The position numbers and the translations under genes are program-made. From Aquibaculum sediminis (lineage in GTDB: Bacteria > Pseudomonadota > Alphaproteobacteria > Kiloniellales > DSM-21159): 64,000 nucleotides of DNA. Shown here piece after piece: positions 51,099 through 60,533 of the stretch. Numbering within the stretch: position 1 is the first letter of the stretch; each line of letters opens with the position of its first letter. The DNA is taken from contig NZ_JBFCVK010000013.1 of NCBI RefSeq assembly GCF_040712085.1, forward strand, positions 11,493 through 75,492, written 5' to 3'. Under the pieces are notes generated by a model. It saw only the letters and a program-made list of their open reading frames with translations, was not told the origin of the DNA and did no database searches.

Positions 51099-52565
51099 AT
51101 GAAGTTCCTGCTGGAAATGCCGGGCGATCATCTGGCCGCGCGACGCTACGCGGCAAAAACGCTGCTGGGCGAGTTTCTGGGTCTGCCTTTGGACATTCGT
51201 GTCGGACAGTCCGACCGCTGGCGGCTGTGCGACTCGGCCGAGAGCGCGGAACTGATCCTGCCCGACTGTTTCTTCGCCAGCGCGCGCGGTCGCTGGCTGG
51301 AGCCGACATCGCTTCCGCAGCTCCCGCTCGCTCGCTGGTACAGCGAAGCGGACCTGCCGGAGGCGCACCGCCTGGACGGTGGCTTGCCGGTGTTGGCCGG
51401 CACAGCGGATGCCGCGGGTCGCTGGTGGCACCAAGAGGGGCACAGCGCCTATCTCGGTTTCGACCTCTTCGGCAGCGCCTTCTTCTGCCTTTCCCGCTAC
51501 GAGGAGCAGGCGCTGGTGGAGCGCGACGAACACGAACGTTTCCCCGCTTCCGCCTCACTGGCCTTGCGCGCCGGACTGCTGGAGCGGCCGCTGCTTGACG
51601 AATATCTTGCCGTGCTGCGCGCGGCGCTGTTGCGGCTCTGGCCGCGCCTGTCCCTGCCGTGGATGCGCGGACAGCTTCGGTTCACCTGCGACATCGACCA
51701 CCCCTATGAGGGCGGCAGCAAGCGCCTGGACCTGCTTGCGCGCGCGCTTGTCGGCGACGTTCTGGTCAGGCGCCGGCCGCAGGAGATGGTGGCCCGCCTG
51801 GGGCGGGTCTGGCGCGCCCGGCGTGGCGATTACGCGCGTGATCCCAACAACACTTTCGACTGGCTGATGCAGTGCTGCGAGGCGCAAGGGGCACAGGCCA
51901 CCTTCTACGTCATCGCCGGCCACTCCGGCGGGGCCATCGATGGCTGCTACAGCCTCGACGAGCCTTATATGCAGGACCTGCTGCGGCGCATTCACCAGCG
52001 GGGTCACGCGATCGGTCTGCATGGCAGCTACAACAGCTTCCGTGACGCCGCGGTGCTACGGCAGGAACGACAGGATTTGGAAGCCGCCTGCCGCTCAGCC
52101 GGCTTTCCGGCCGAGGTGCGTGCGGTGCGTCAGCACTACCTGCGCTGGGACAGCGCGCGCACGCCGGCGCTGATGGAGCAGAGCGGTTTCGCCTGCGACA
52201 GCACCGGCGGCTATGCCGACCACATCGGTTTCCGCCACGGCACCGGGCGATCCTTCCGGCTCTGGGATTGGGGCGCCGGCCGGCCGCTGTCGCTCAGAGA
52301 GCAGCCCCTGATCGCGATGGAGTGGAGCGCCATCGGACCGCAGTACATGAACCTGGGGCGCAGCGCCCCCGCTCTGCAGCGCTTGCAGCGGCTGAAGCAA
52401 ACCTGCCTGCGCTTTGGCGGCGACTTTACCCTGCTCTGGCACAACAGCGAGATCCGCAGCGAGTGGGACCGCCAGGCAGTTGCAGCCCTGCTCGGGAACG
52501 ACGCCATGTCCGACGGCCTCGACCAGGCTGACAGGGAAAGCTGTCCGGCGGAGGCGGCGCAATGA
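51099..52565 (+). CDS. Polysaccharide deacetylase-family protein with DUF7033-like N-terminus
   Basis: 488 aa. Residues 1-170 resemble the DUF7033 region that precedes deacetylase domains in surface-polysaccharide loci. The second half has LRFTCDIDHPYEGGSKR (motif 1, near residue 197), GAQATFYVIAGHS, GHAIGLHGSYNSF (metal His, near 305) and TLLWHNSEI near the C-terminus. It probably removes acetyl groups from a repeat-unit sugar. The last codon overlaps the next gene by 4 nt. A 15-bp tandem duplication sits just upstream, and no clear Shine-Dalgarno is present. Confidence 0.82.
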   Translation: MKFLLEMPGDHLAARRYAAKTLLGEFLGLPLDIRVGQSDRWRLCDSAESAELILPDCFFASARGRWLEPTSLPQLPLARWYSEADLPEAHRLDGGLPVLAGTADAAGRWWHQEGHSAYLGFDLFGSAFFCLSRYEEQALVERDEHERFPASASLALRAGLLERPLLDEYLAVLRAALLRLWPRLSLPWMRGQLRFTCDIDHPYEGGSKRLDLLARALVGDVLVRRRPQEMVARLGRVWRARRGDYARDPNNTFDWLMQCCEAQGAQATFYVIAGHSGGAIDGCYSLDEPYMQDLLRRIHQRGHAIGLHGSYNSFRDAAVLRQERQDLEAACRSAGFPAEVRAVRQHYLRWDSARTPALMEQSGFACDSTGGYADHIGFRHGTGRSFRLWDWGAGRPLSLREQPLIAMEWSAIGPQYMNLGRSAPALQRLQRLKQTCLRFGGDFTLLWHNSEIRSEWDRQAVAALLGNDAMSDGLDQADRESCPAEAAQ

Positions 52566-53848
52566 ACGCCAACTCGATCGCGCGCGGCATTTCGGTGATC
52601 GGCTTCCTGCTCCTCTTCCCGGGCTTTGTCTTCTACCATTACGTGATTTCCGCCGGCCTGGCCCCGCCGCTGCTGGGCGGTCTCTTCGGGCCGGTCAGCC
52701 TGGTGCTTTTCCTCAGCTATCTCGCACTGCTGCCCATGAACCTGGGCAGTCTGCTGCAGGCCGGGTCGCTGTATACCGTGGGGGTCTTCGGGTTCGTCTT
52801 CTACGTCCTGCTGGTCACCCTGGCGCACACCAGTTCCTTCAACTGGGACTTCATCCAGGCCGCCGGGGAGCAGTCCTATGGCGTGCTGGTCTTCTGGGTG
52901 TCGCTCTTCTTCCTGGGCTTCTTCCTGCCGCTGGAAAACCGGGTGCTGAAATGGGCCAGTCTCTTCTGCGCGTTGGCCATCACTGGGTTCATCCTGCACT
53001 ACGTCGCCACCACCGGCTCGGTCTTCTTCTACGCGCGCGAACTCTACGACGCGGACGAGGGGGTCGCCACCTACCAGGGCTTCGCCCGTTCGTCGCTGGG
53101 CCTCTGGATCCTGCTGGTGGTCACGGCCCGCAGCGAGTTCTTTCGCTGGTTGATGGTCGTCTCCGGCGTCTTCGTGCTCTTCGTGCTGGGGGCGCGCTCC
53201 GAACTCTTCGCCTTCATGGCGCTGTCGATCCTGCTGCTTGTGGTGCTCGGTATGCGCAGCCTGAAGACGCTATTCTTCGCCACGGTCGCCTGCGCTGCGC
53301 TGGTGGCCGTGGTCATGGCGAACATGGAGACGCTGTCGGAAAGCCGGCAGCTTCAGATCCTCGACCTGCGCTCCTCTACCTCCTGGAACGCCCGGCAGGT
53401 GCTGGAGGACCAGGCCTGGGAGGTGATCAAGGAGAACCCGATCTGGGGTCAGTTCGCGTCCCACACCACGCGCGGCGGCATCGGCTTCTACGCCCACAAC
53501 TATCTTTCGGCCTGGGAGAACTATGGCCTGATCGGTGTGACCAGCTATCTCATGCTGACCATCGTTCCCTGCTTCATCGGGGCCTATTGGTGCTTCATCG
53601 AGACCAGCCGTTTTTCCCAGCGCTGGCTGATGTCCTTCGTGGTCAACGCCGTCTGTCTGATCCTGATCATCGCCTCCAAACCGGTGTTCTGGCCGCTGGT
53701 CGCCTTCGGCTGGGGGCTGCATGCCAATGCCTTGGGCGCGATGCAGCGCTCGCTTCACACTCAACCGCGCCCGGGAATGGCCCCGGGCCCGACCTTCAGG
53801 CTGATCCATGTCCATCGCCCACATTACAACCGTTCACCATCGCGCTGA
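52562..53848 (+). CDS. Wzy-like O-antigen/EPS polymerase
   Basis: 428 aa with about 10-12 membrane segments and a longer periplasmic loop around residues 265-315 (ILDLRSSTSWNARQVLEDQAWEVIKENPIWGQF), then the HNYLSAWENYGLIGVTSYL motif. This matches the O-antigen ligase/polymerase superfamily, where the same region carries the catalytic Arg/His. It would link repeat units after flipping. It overlaps the next gene by 41 nt. Confidence 0.82.
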   Translation: MNANSIARGISVIGFLLLFPGFVFYHYVISAGLAPPLLGGLFGPVSLVLFLSYLALLPMNLGSLLQAGSLYTVGVFGFVFYVLLVTLAHTSSFNWDFIQAAGEQSYGVLVFWVSLFFLGFFLPLENRVLKWASLFCALAITGFILHYVATTGSVFFYARELYDADEGVATYQGFARSSLGLWILLVVTARSEFFRWLMVVSGVFVLFVLGARSELFAFMALSILLLVVLGMRSLKTLFFATVACAALVAVVMANMETLSESRQLQILDLRSSTSWNARQVLEDQAWEVIKENPIWGQFASHTTRGGIGFYAHNYLSAWENYGLIGVTSYLMLTIVPCFIGAYWCFIETSRFSQRWLMSFVVNAVCLILIIASKPVFWPLVAFGWGLHANALGAMQRSLHTQPRPGMAPGPTFRLIHVHRPHYNRSPSR

Positions 53849-54989
53849 CACCCGCATCCGCGTGAAGGAGGTGGCCTCCCTGGCCCGCCGCCTGGACGAG
53901 CCGGTGGTCCTGCTGGTGCAAGACGGCAAGGGGCCGGAGGTCAGCGCCTGCGGCCGCTATAGGGTGATCGACAGCGGCTTGCGCCCGGCTGGCCGCGTGG
54001 CGCGGATGATCCGGGGCAACTGGCGCATGTGGCGCGCGCTGCGCCGTGTGAAACCGCGGGTGGTGCATTTCCACGATCCGGAACTCCTCTTCCTGGGGCT
54101 GGCCATGAAGCTCACCCGCGCGCGGGTGGTCTACGACGTGCACGAGGATGTACCGCGCCAGATCCTGACCAAGGACTGGATCCCGGCCCTGCTGCAGCGC
54201 CCGCTGGCAGCGGCGGTGGAAGTCCTGGAGGGCCTGGCGGTCAAGGCATTCGACGGCGTGGTGCCGGCAACACCTCCCATCGCCCGGCGCTTTCCCGGCC
54301 CCCGGACCGTGGTGGTGCAGAACTTCCCGCTGCTTGAGGAACTGCGCGCGGCCGATGCGCTGCCCTACGAGGCCCGTCCCGCAGCCCTGGCCTACGTCGG
54401 GGACATCTCCGAGGTGCGGGCGGCCGAAGAGATGGTGCAGGCGCTGGGTTTGCTGCCGCGCGCGCTGCCCTGCCGGCTCGAGCTGGCCGGGGGCTTTGCC
54501 TCACCCGCACTGGAGCAGCGTGTGCGGGCCTTGCCCGGCTGGTCGCGCGTGCGCTTTCACGGCTGGGCGACGCGGCCGCAGGTGGCGGCCATCCTGGGCC
54601 GGGCGCGGGCGGGACTGGTGCTGCTCCACCCCGAGCCGAACTACGTCGAGGCCTATCCCAACAAGATGTTCGAGTACATGGCTGCGGGCCTGCCGGTGAT
54701 CGCCTCCGACTTTCCGCTCTGGCGCGAGCTGGTGGAGGAAAGCGGGGCGGGCCTTCTGGCCGATCCGCAGGACACCGTCGCCATAGCCGTCGCCATGCGC
54801 TGGATCCTGGAGCATCCGGAAGAGGCGGCGGCCATGGGCCGCCGCGGCCGCGCGGCGGTGGAAGCGCGTTTCAACTGGCTGCCGGAAGAAGAAAAGCTGA
54901 TCGGGCTCTACCGGCGTCTTCTGGACCAGCCCCAGCCGGCCCCACTGGCCGGCCCCGCAGCAGCCCGCGCCGGACGCCCGCCGCATTGA
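53808..54989 (+). CDS. Glycosyltransferase family 4
   Basis: 393 aa, GT-B fold. The N-terminal domain has IAHITTVHHRADTRIRVKEVASLA and VVHFHDPELLFLGL. The C-terminal nucleotide-sugar site has LVLLHPEPNYVEAYPNKMFEYMAAGLPVIASDFPLW (near residue 265), the E-x7-E-type motif of GT4. It adds a sugar to the lipid-linked repeat unit on the cytoplasmic face. The reading frame starts inside the end of the polymerase gene. Confidence 0.9.
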   Translation: MSIAHITTVHHRADTRIRVKEVASLARRLDEPVVLLVQDGKGPEVSACGRYRVIDSGLRPAGRVARMIRGNWRMWRALRRVKPRVVHFHDPELLFLGLAMKLTRARVVYDVHEDVPRQILTKDWIPALLQRPLAAAVEVLEGLAVKAFDGVVPATPPIARRFPGPRTVVVQNFPLLEELRAADALPYEARPAALAYVGDISEVRAAEEMVQALGLLPRALPCRLELAGGFASPALEQRVRALPGWSRVRFHGWATRPQVAAILGRARAGLVLLHPEPNYVEAYPNKMFEYMAAGLPVIASDFPLWRELVEESGAGLLADPQDTVAIAVAMRWILEHPEEAAAMGRRGRAAVEARFNWLPEEEKLIGLYRRLLDQPQPAPLAGPAAARAGRPPH

Positions 54990-55072
54990 GCCGGGATTGC
55001 CGTTCCGGCCTCGCCGCCATGGAACGCCCAGACCGTTAGTTCCCCTACGCATCACATCGTGAGAGGCCCGTC

Positions 55073-56386
55073 ATGAGCCTTGCCGCAACCAGTGCGGCTG
55101 TCCGCGACCTGTCGTTGTCGCGCAGCCCGCAGCAGCGACCGCTGCGCATCCTCTATCTCTACCAGTACTTCACCACGCCGGAGACTTACGGCGGTACGCG
55201 AGCCTACGAGATGGGGCGGCGTCTGGCGGCCCAGGGGCACGATGTGCAGGTCGTCACCTCCTGGCCGGAGGAGGATGGCCGCCGCGGCTGGTTCCAGACC
55301 TGGGAGGCCGGGATGCGGGTGCACTGGGTGCCGATCCCCTACTCGAATCTCCTGTCCTATCAGGACCGGATGCGCGCCTTCTTCACCTTCGCCTGGCAGG
55401 CCGCGCGCAAGGCGGCAACGATGCCGGCCGACCTGATCTTCGCCACCAGCACGCCGCTGACCATCGCGCTGCCCGCGGTCTATGCCGCACGACGCCAGGG
55501 CATTCCCATGGTCTTCGAGGTGCGCGATCTCTGGCCGGAACTGCCCATCGCCATCGGCGCGCTGCGCAACCCGGCGGCGATCTCCGCGGCGCGCTGGCTG
55601 GAGCGCTTTGCCTATCGCAACGCCGAGGCCGTGGTGGCGCTTTCGCCGGGCATGCACGCGGGCATCGCGGCCACCGGCTATCCGGCCGATCGGATCACGG
55701 TCATCCCCAACAGTTGTGACAATGGCTTCTTTTCCAAGGTGTCGCGCGAGGAGGCGCGGGCCTGGCTCTTCGCGCGCCACCCGGAGCTTCAGGGCGGGCC
55801 GCTGGTCGGCTACACCGGCACGCTCGGCCACATCAACGCCGTTGCCTACCTGGTGGAGATGGCGGCGCTGGCGCAGAGCCAGGGCAGCCGGCTGCGCTTT
55901 GCCGTTTTCGGCGAGGGCGCGGAGCAGGACATGATCAAGGCGCTGGCCCAGGAAAAGGGCGTCCTGGGCCGCAACCTCTGGCTCTACCCGCCGCTGCCCA
56001 AGCGCGACATGCCCTATGTGCTGGGTGCGCTCGACCTGGCGACCTCGCTGTTCAAGAACCTGCCGGAGATGCGGCACAACTCCGCCAACAAGTTTTTCGA
56101 TGCCCTGGCCGCCGGCCGGCCGGTGCTGATCAACTACGGCGGCTGGCAGGCAGAGCTGCTCGAGGAAAGCGGCGCCGGACTGGTGGCGCCGCCGTCCAAA
56201 CCGCACTTTGCCCTCTGGCAGGCGGAGGAACTGCTGGGCGCGCCGGGGCGACTGGCGGCGGCGGAGGAGGCGGCGCGAACCCTGGCGCGCGAGCGCTTCG
56301 ATCGCGATCTCCTCGCCGGGCAGCTCTCCGACCTGCTGTGCCGGGTGCACGGCCGGAGCCGCCGGGGTGCGGAGGCGCTGTCATGA
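55073..56386 (+). CDS. Glycosyltransferase family 4, WbuB-like
   Basis: 437 aa. The N-terminal donor/acceptor domain has LYLYQYFTTPETYGGTRAYEMGRRLAAQGHDV and the segment MVFEVRDLWPELPIAIGAL (from residue 145). The C-terminal half has GYTGTLGHINAVAYLVEMAAL and NSANKFFDALAAGRPVLINYGGWQ, as in WbuB-type GT4 enzymes that act second after a PglC-type or WbpP-type initiating transferase. GAGAGGCC lies upstream of ATG, and the stop overlaps the next start (ATGA). Confidence 0.9.
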   Translation: MSLAATSAAVRDLSLSRSPQQRPLRILYLYQYFTTPETYGGTRAYEMGRRLAAQGHDVQVVTSWPEEDGRRGWFQTWEAGMRVHWVPIPYSNLLSYQDRMRAFFTFAWQAARKAATMPADLIFATSTPLTIALPAVYAARRQGIPMVFEVRDLWPELPIAIGALRNPAAISAARWLERFAYRNAEAVVALSPGMHAGIAATGYPADRITVIPNSCDNGFFSKVSREEARAWLFARHPELQGGPLVGYTGTLGHINAVAYLVEMAALAQSQGSRLRFAVFGEGAEQDMIKALAQEKGVLGRNLWLYPPLPKRDMPYVLGALDLATSLFKNLPEMRHNSANKFFDALAAGRPVLINYGGWQAELLEESGAGLVAPPSKPHFALWQAEELLGAPGRLAAAEEAARTLARERFDRDLLAGQLSDLLCRVHGRSRRGAEALS

Positions 56387-57555
56387 AGGTGCAACCGATA
56401 CCGCGTCCCGCTTCGCTGGAGAGCCACCTGCTGGACAGTCCGGAGGCGATCGCGGCCTTTGCGCCGGTCTGGAGCGATTTCCTGGAGCGGCGGGCCGCAG
56501 CGCACAGCCTCTTCCAGTCACCTGCCTGGCTCCTGCCATTGCTGTGGATTCCGGAGCCGCGCAAGCTGCTGCTGGTCCTGGTCGAGGACGCCCAGGGGCT
56601 GGCCATGATCGCGCCCTTCAGCCGGGTGAACCGCGCCGGCGTGCGGGTGCTGGAATGGCTGGGCGAGCCGCTGCTGGCCTTTGGTGACCTGCTGCTGCGC
56701 CCCGGCTTCGATCCGGTCGCCGGCATGGAGGCGGCGCTCGCTTTCCTGCAGCGCGTGGGGGAGGGGGTGGACGTGCTGCACTGCCGGGCCGTACCGGCGG
56801 ACGCGGCCATGGCCCGTTTCTTCGCCGCCCGCGGTGCGGCGCCCCTGACCTATGGCTGGGCGCCCTATGCGGCGCTGGATGAGTTTGCCAGCTTCCCGGC
56901 CTATCTCGCCACGCGCAACAGCCGCAGCCTCAAGGGCTATCGCCGCAAACGCCGCCGCCTGGAGGAGCGCGGTGCGCTGCGCTTCGAAGTGCAGCAGGCG
57001 GGTCCCCAGGCCCAGGCTCTCGGGCGACAGACCCTGGCGCTGAAGCTGGAGTGGATGAAGGCGCAAGGGCGGATCAGCCGCAGCTTCGCGAAGCCGGAGC
57101 GCCTGGATGCTTTGGTCGAGCTCTTGGGACAGCCGGACAGCGGCGCCGTGGTCTCGGGTCTGCTGCTCAACGACCGGCCGCTGGCGCTGGAGATCGGCTA
57201 TCGCCAGGGCGCGCGCTACTACTCCCACATCGGCGCCATCGATCTCGCCTTCGCCGACCACAGTCCGGGGCACCTCCAATTGCTCGAGACGCTGCGCTGG
57301 TGTTTTGAGCAGGGGGTGGAACGCTTCGACTTCCTGCCGCCGGACAGCCCCTACAAGCGCTCCTGGGCCACGGATGTGGAGACGGTAAGCGATTACTGCC
57401 TCGGATTGACGCCCCTGGGGCGCTGCTACGGCGCCGTCTATCTGCGTTCGCTGCATCCTCTGCTGTTGCGGGCTCATGCCAATGCGCCGGGGCTGCTGCG
57501 CTCGCTGGGTCACCGCTGGGCCAACGGCAAGGCAACGGCACCGGGCCCGGAATGA
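56383..57555 (+). CDS. GNAT-family (CelD/BcsL-like) acetyltransferase protein
   Basis: 390 aa. It starts at an ATG overlapping the glycosyltransferase stop by 4 nt. It has the CelD/BcsL pattern: FAPVWSDFLERRAAAHSLFQSPAWLLPLL, then YLATRNSRSLKGYRRKRRRLEERGALRFE (from residue 170) and RQGARYYSHIGAIDLAFADHSPGHLQLLETLRWCFEQGVERFDFLPPDSPYK (starting near 277). Members are implicated in acyl transfer in cellulose or EPS synthesis. It is the third of four FemAB/GNAT-like proteins in the locus. The acceptor is unknown. Confidence 0.82.
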   Translation: MKVQPIPRPASLESHLLDSPEAIAAFAPVWSDFLERRAAAHSLFQSPAWLLPLLWIPEPRKLLLVLVEDAQGLAMIAPFSRVNRAGVRVLEWLGEPLLAFGDLLLRPGFDPVAGMEAALAFLQRVGEGVDVLHCRAVPADAAMARFFAARGAAPLTYGWAPYAALDEFASFPAYLATRNSRSLKGYRRKRRRLEERGALRFEVQQAGPQAQALGRQTLALKLEWMKAQGRISRSFAKPERLDALVELLGQPDSGAVVSGLLLNDRPLALEIGYRQGARYYSHIGAIDLAFADHSPGHLQLLETLRWCFEQGVERFDFLPPDSPYKRSWATDVETVSDYCLGLTPLGRCYGAVYLRSLHPLLLRAHANAPGLLRSLGHRWANGKATAPGPE

Positions 57556-57617
57556 TCCCCTCGGCGGCGCGCAATCCTGCGCCGTCCCCTGCCGTTCTCA
57601 TTAAAGGAGGTTCCGCC

Positions 57618-58250
57618 ATGTCCACCGCACAGGGACGCGGCTTCTATCGCCGCCATGGCAAGCGACTGCTGGATATCACCGGCGCCGGCCTGGGGTTGAT
57701 CCTGTTGGGTCCGCTGCTTCTGGGCGTGGCGCTGGCGGTGCGCATCGGCATCGGGACGCCGGTGCTGTTCCGGCAGTGGCGACCCGGGTTCCTCGGCCTG
57801 CCCTTCCTGCTGATCAAGTTCCGCAGCATGACCGGCGAGCGCGATGCCCTGGGCCGGCTCCTGCCCGATGCACGTCGGCTGACCCGCCTGGGTCGCTTCC
57901 TGCGCGCCAGTTCCCTCGACGAACTGCCCGAACTCTGGAACGTGCTGCGCGGCGACATGAGCCTCGTCGGCCCGCGGCCGCTATTGGTGGAGTACCTGCC
58001 GCTCTACAGCCCCGAGCAGATGCGCCGCCACGACGTGAAGCCCGGCATCACCGGCTGGGCCCAGGTCAATGGCCGTAATGCCCTGACCTGGGAGGAGAAG
58101 TTCGCGCTCGATCTCTGGTACGTGGACAACTGCTCCTTCCTCGTCGACGTCAAGATCCTGCTGCGCACCCTGGTGCGGGTCTTTGCGCGTGATGGCATCG
58201 GCCATGGCGAGGAGGCGACCATGCCCTGGTTCACCGGCTCGCGCGGGTGA
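57618..58250 (+). CDS. Initiating sugar-1-phosphate transferase, PglC-like
   Basis: 210 aa, a monotopic phosphoglycosyl transferase without the extra N-terminal helices of WbaP. It has KRLLDITGAGLGLILLGPLLL (re-entrant helix), GLPFLLIKFRSMTGERDALG, RFLRASSLDELPELWNVLRGDMSLVGPRPLLVEYLPLY (with the catalytic Asp-Glu, near residue 95) and GITGWAQVNGRN. The closest functional model is PglC, which loads a diacetamido sugar phosphate on undecaprenyl phosphate. AAAGGAGGT, a perfect Shine-Dalgarno, precedes ATG 57618. Confidence 0.92.
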   Translation: MSTAQGRGFYRRHGKRLLDITGAGLGLILLGPLLLGVALAVRIGIGTPVLFRQWRPGFLGLPFLLIKFRSMTGERDALGRLLPDARRLTRLGRFLRASSLDELPELWNVLRGDMSLVGPRPLLVEYLPLYSPEQMRRHDVKPGITGWAQVNGRNALTWEEKFALDLWYVDNCSFLVDVKILLRTLVRVFARDGIGHGEEATMPWFTGSRG

Positions 58251-59359
58251 GGGCGCAGCGCATGGATCTGCACCCGGTCGAGAGCGGCGCCGGCAGCCTG
58301 ATGTCTCCTGAGCATCCCGCCTGGCAGGCGCTGCTGGGTGAGTGCAAGGCGGACAGCTACCACCAGGCCGGCTACCTCAGCGCCTGCGGCCTGGTCGAAG
58401 AGGGGGAGCCGTGCATCGCGCTCGTCGAGGCGGCGGGGCAGCGCATGGGCGTACCCCTGCTGCTGCGGCCGCTGCCCGATGGCCACGTCGGCTGGGATGC
58501 CTGCAGCCCCTACGGCTATCCCGCACCGCTGGCCGCCACCGACGATCCGGCCACCTGGCGGGCGCTCTGGGAAGCTTTGCGCAGCCTGCTGTCCCAGTCC
58601 GGGGTGATTGCCGCCTTCTTTCGCCTGCATCCCCTGCGTAGCACCCCGGCTTGCCTGGAGGCGGCCGAAAGTGTGGGGCGGCTGGTGGCGCACGGTCCGA
58701 CGGTGTTCGTGCCACTGGACCTCAGCGAGGATACACTCTGGTCGGCCATTCGATCGCGTTTTCGCTCCAACATCAACGCGCTGAAGCATGCGGGCTGGCG
58801 CTACCAGGCGGATGACTGGTCGCTGCTGCCGGCCTTTCGCGAGATCTATGCCGAGACCATGACGCGGGCCGGGGCGGGTGCCTTTTATCACTTCCCGGAA
58901 GCCTACTTCGAAGCCTTACGGGAGGGTTTGAGCGAGGGCGCATCGCTCCACGCCGTCTTCGATCCCGACGGCCGGCCGGCGAGCGCGGCGTTCTTTCTGC
59001 GTCACGGGGGCATCGTCCAGTACCACCTCGGCGGCACCGCCTCGGCGGCTATGGCGGCTGCGCCGGCCAAGCTGCTGTTTCACGAAGCAATGCTTCACTT
59101 CCGGGCGCAAGGCGCGCGGGTGCTTCACCTCGGCGGTGGCCTGGGCGGGCGGGAAGACAGCCTCTACCGCTTCAAGGCCGGCTTCTCCAAGCACAGCGCC
59201 ACCTTCCACAGCTTGCGCATGATCGTCGATCCCGCCCGCTACGCCCGCCTGTCCGGTCTCCCTGCCAGCGAAGCCGGCGCGCTGCCGGACGGGGAGGGCT
59301 TCTTTCCCGCCTATCGCGCGCCCGATTTTATCGCCCCGCACCAAGGGTCCCGCCCATGA
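58247..59359 (+). CDS. FemAB/GNAT-type protein, fourth member
   Basis: 370 aa from GTG 58247, which overlaps the previous stop by 4 nt; ATG 58262 is also possible. It has the FemAB pattern: SYHQAGYLSACGLVEEGEPCIALVEA, FVPLDLSEDTLWSAIRSRFRSNINALKHAGWRY (from residue 155) and GGIVQYHLGGTASAAMAAAPAKLLFHEAM, then LGGGLGGREDSLYRFKAGFS. FemAB-type proteins transfer amino acids from aminoacyl-tRNA, and related EPS proteins are uncharacterised. It sits directly upstream of the PglE-like aminotransferase, so it might modify the new amino group. Confidence 0.82.
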   Translation: MRAQRMDLHPVESGAGSLMSPEHPAWQALLGECKADSYHQAGYLSACGLVEEGEPCIALVEAAGQRMGVPLLLRPLPDGHVGWDACSPYGYPAPLAATDDPATWRALWEALRSLLSQSGVIAAFFRLHPLRSTPACLEAAESVGRLVAHGPTVFVPLDLSEDTLWSAIRSRFRSNINALKHAGWRYQADDWSLLPAFREIYAETMTRAGAGAFYHFPEAYFEALREGLSEGASLHAVFDPDGRPASAAFFLRHGGIVQYHLGGTASAAMAAAPAKLLFHEAMLHFRAQGARVLHLGGGLGGREDSLYRFKAGFSKHSATFHSLRMIVDPARYARLSGLPASEAGALPDGEGFFPAYRAPDFIAPHQGSRP

Positions 59360-60531
59360 CGCAGTTCGAGGTCTTTCTCTCCCCGCCGCACCTTGCCGGA
59401 ACCGAGGGCGCGCTGATCGAGGCGGCGCTGGCCAGCAATTACGTGGCGCCCTGCGGCCCCATGCTGGAGCGTTTCGAGCAGGACTTCTCGAACCTCGTCG
59501 GGATGCCTTGCGTTGCGGTCAGCAGCGGCACCGCCGCCCTGCACCTGACCCTGCGCCACCTGGAGGTCGGTCCGGGCGACGAGGTCTGGGCCGCCAGCCT
59601 GACCTTCATCGGCAGCGTGGCGCCGGTGATCTATCAGGGGGCGCAACCGGTCTTTCTCGACAGCGACCCGGCTTCCTGGACGCTGGATCCCGGCCTGCTG
59701 GAGGAGGCCCTGCGCGACGCGGCGCGGCGGGGGCAGCTGCCGAAGGCCGTGATCCCCACGGACATCTATGGCCAGAGCTGTGATCTCGATGCCATTCGCC
59801 GCCTGTGCGATGCCTATGAGGTGCCAGTGCTCTGCGATTCCGCCGAGGCCGTGGGCAGCCTCTACAGGGGGCGTGCGGCGGGCAAGGGTGCCTGGGCGGC
59901 AGCCTACTCCTTCAACGGCAACAAGATCATCACCACGTCGGGCGGCGGCGCGCTGGCCAGCGAGGATCCCGCGTTGATCGCTGCGGCGCGCAAACTCGCG
60001 ACCCAGGCGCGCGAGCCGGTGCCGCACTATGAGCACCGCAGCGTCGGTTACAACTACCGCCTCAGCAACATCTCCGCCGCCATCGGCTGCGCCCAGCTTG
60101 CCGTGATCGAGGAGCGCGTGGCCCGGCGGCGGGCGATCTTCGGGCGCTATCGCGCCGCGCTCGGTGATCTGCCGGGCGTCACCTTCATGCCGGAACTGGA
60201 CCACGGCGGTAGCCGCGCCTCGCGCTGGCTCACTGTCCTGCTGATCGATCCCGAGCGCGCCGGCTGCGATCGGGAGGCGGTCCGCCTGGCGCTGGAGGCG
60301 GCGGGCATCGAGGCCCGGCCGGTCTGGAAGCCCATGCACTTGCAGCCAGTCTTCACCGGCGCGCGCTGCTACGGCGGTGCGGTGGCCGAGCGGCTCTTCG
60401 CCAACGGCCTCTGCCTGCCCTCGGGCAGCGCCATGAGCGATGCGACGGTCGAGCGGGTGGCCGCGGAAGCGCGCAATTGCCTGCTGCGGGAGGAGCAGGC
60501 AGGGCAGAGCGTCACCCGGAGGGCGGGATAG
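59356..60531 (+). CDS. DegT/DnrJ aminotransferase, PglE-like (4-keto sugar)
   Basis: 391 aa. The family start FLSPPHLAGTEGALIEAALASNYVAPCGPMLERFE (from residue 7) is typical of PglE-type UDP-4-amino-sugar aminotransferases. The PLP lysine is in AAYSFNGNKIITTSGGG (near residue 190). It would aminate the 4-keto-6-deoxy sugar made by the PglF-like enzyme encoded at 61773-63842. It overlaps the upstream FemAB-like gene by 4 nt. Confidence 0.9.
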   Translation: MTQFEVFLSPPHLAGTEGALIEAALASNYVAPCGPMLERFEQDFSNLVGMPCVAVSSGTAALHLTLRHLEVGPGDEVWAASLTFIGSVAPVIYQGAQPVFLDSDPASWTLDPGLLEEALRDAARRGQLPKAVIPTDIYGQSCDLDAIRRLCDAYEVPVLCDSAEAVGSLYRGRAAGKGAWAAAYSFNGNKIITTSGGGALASEDPALIAAARKLATQAREPVPHYEHRSVGYNYRLSNISAAIGCAQLAVIEERVARRRAIFGRYRAALGDLPGVTFMPELDHGGSRASRWLTVLLIDPERAGCDREAVRLALEAAGIEARPVWKPMHLQPVFTGARCYGGAVAERLFANGLCLPSGSAMSDATVERVAAEARNCLLREEQAGQSVTRRAG

Positions 60532-60533
60532 CC

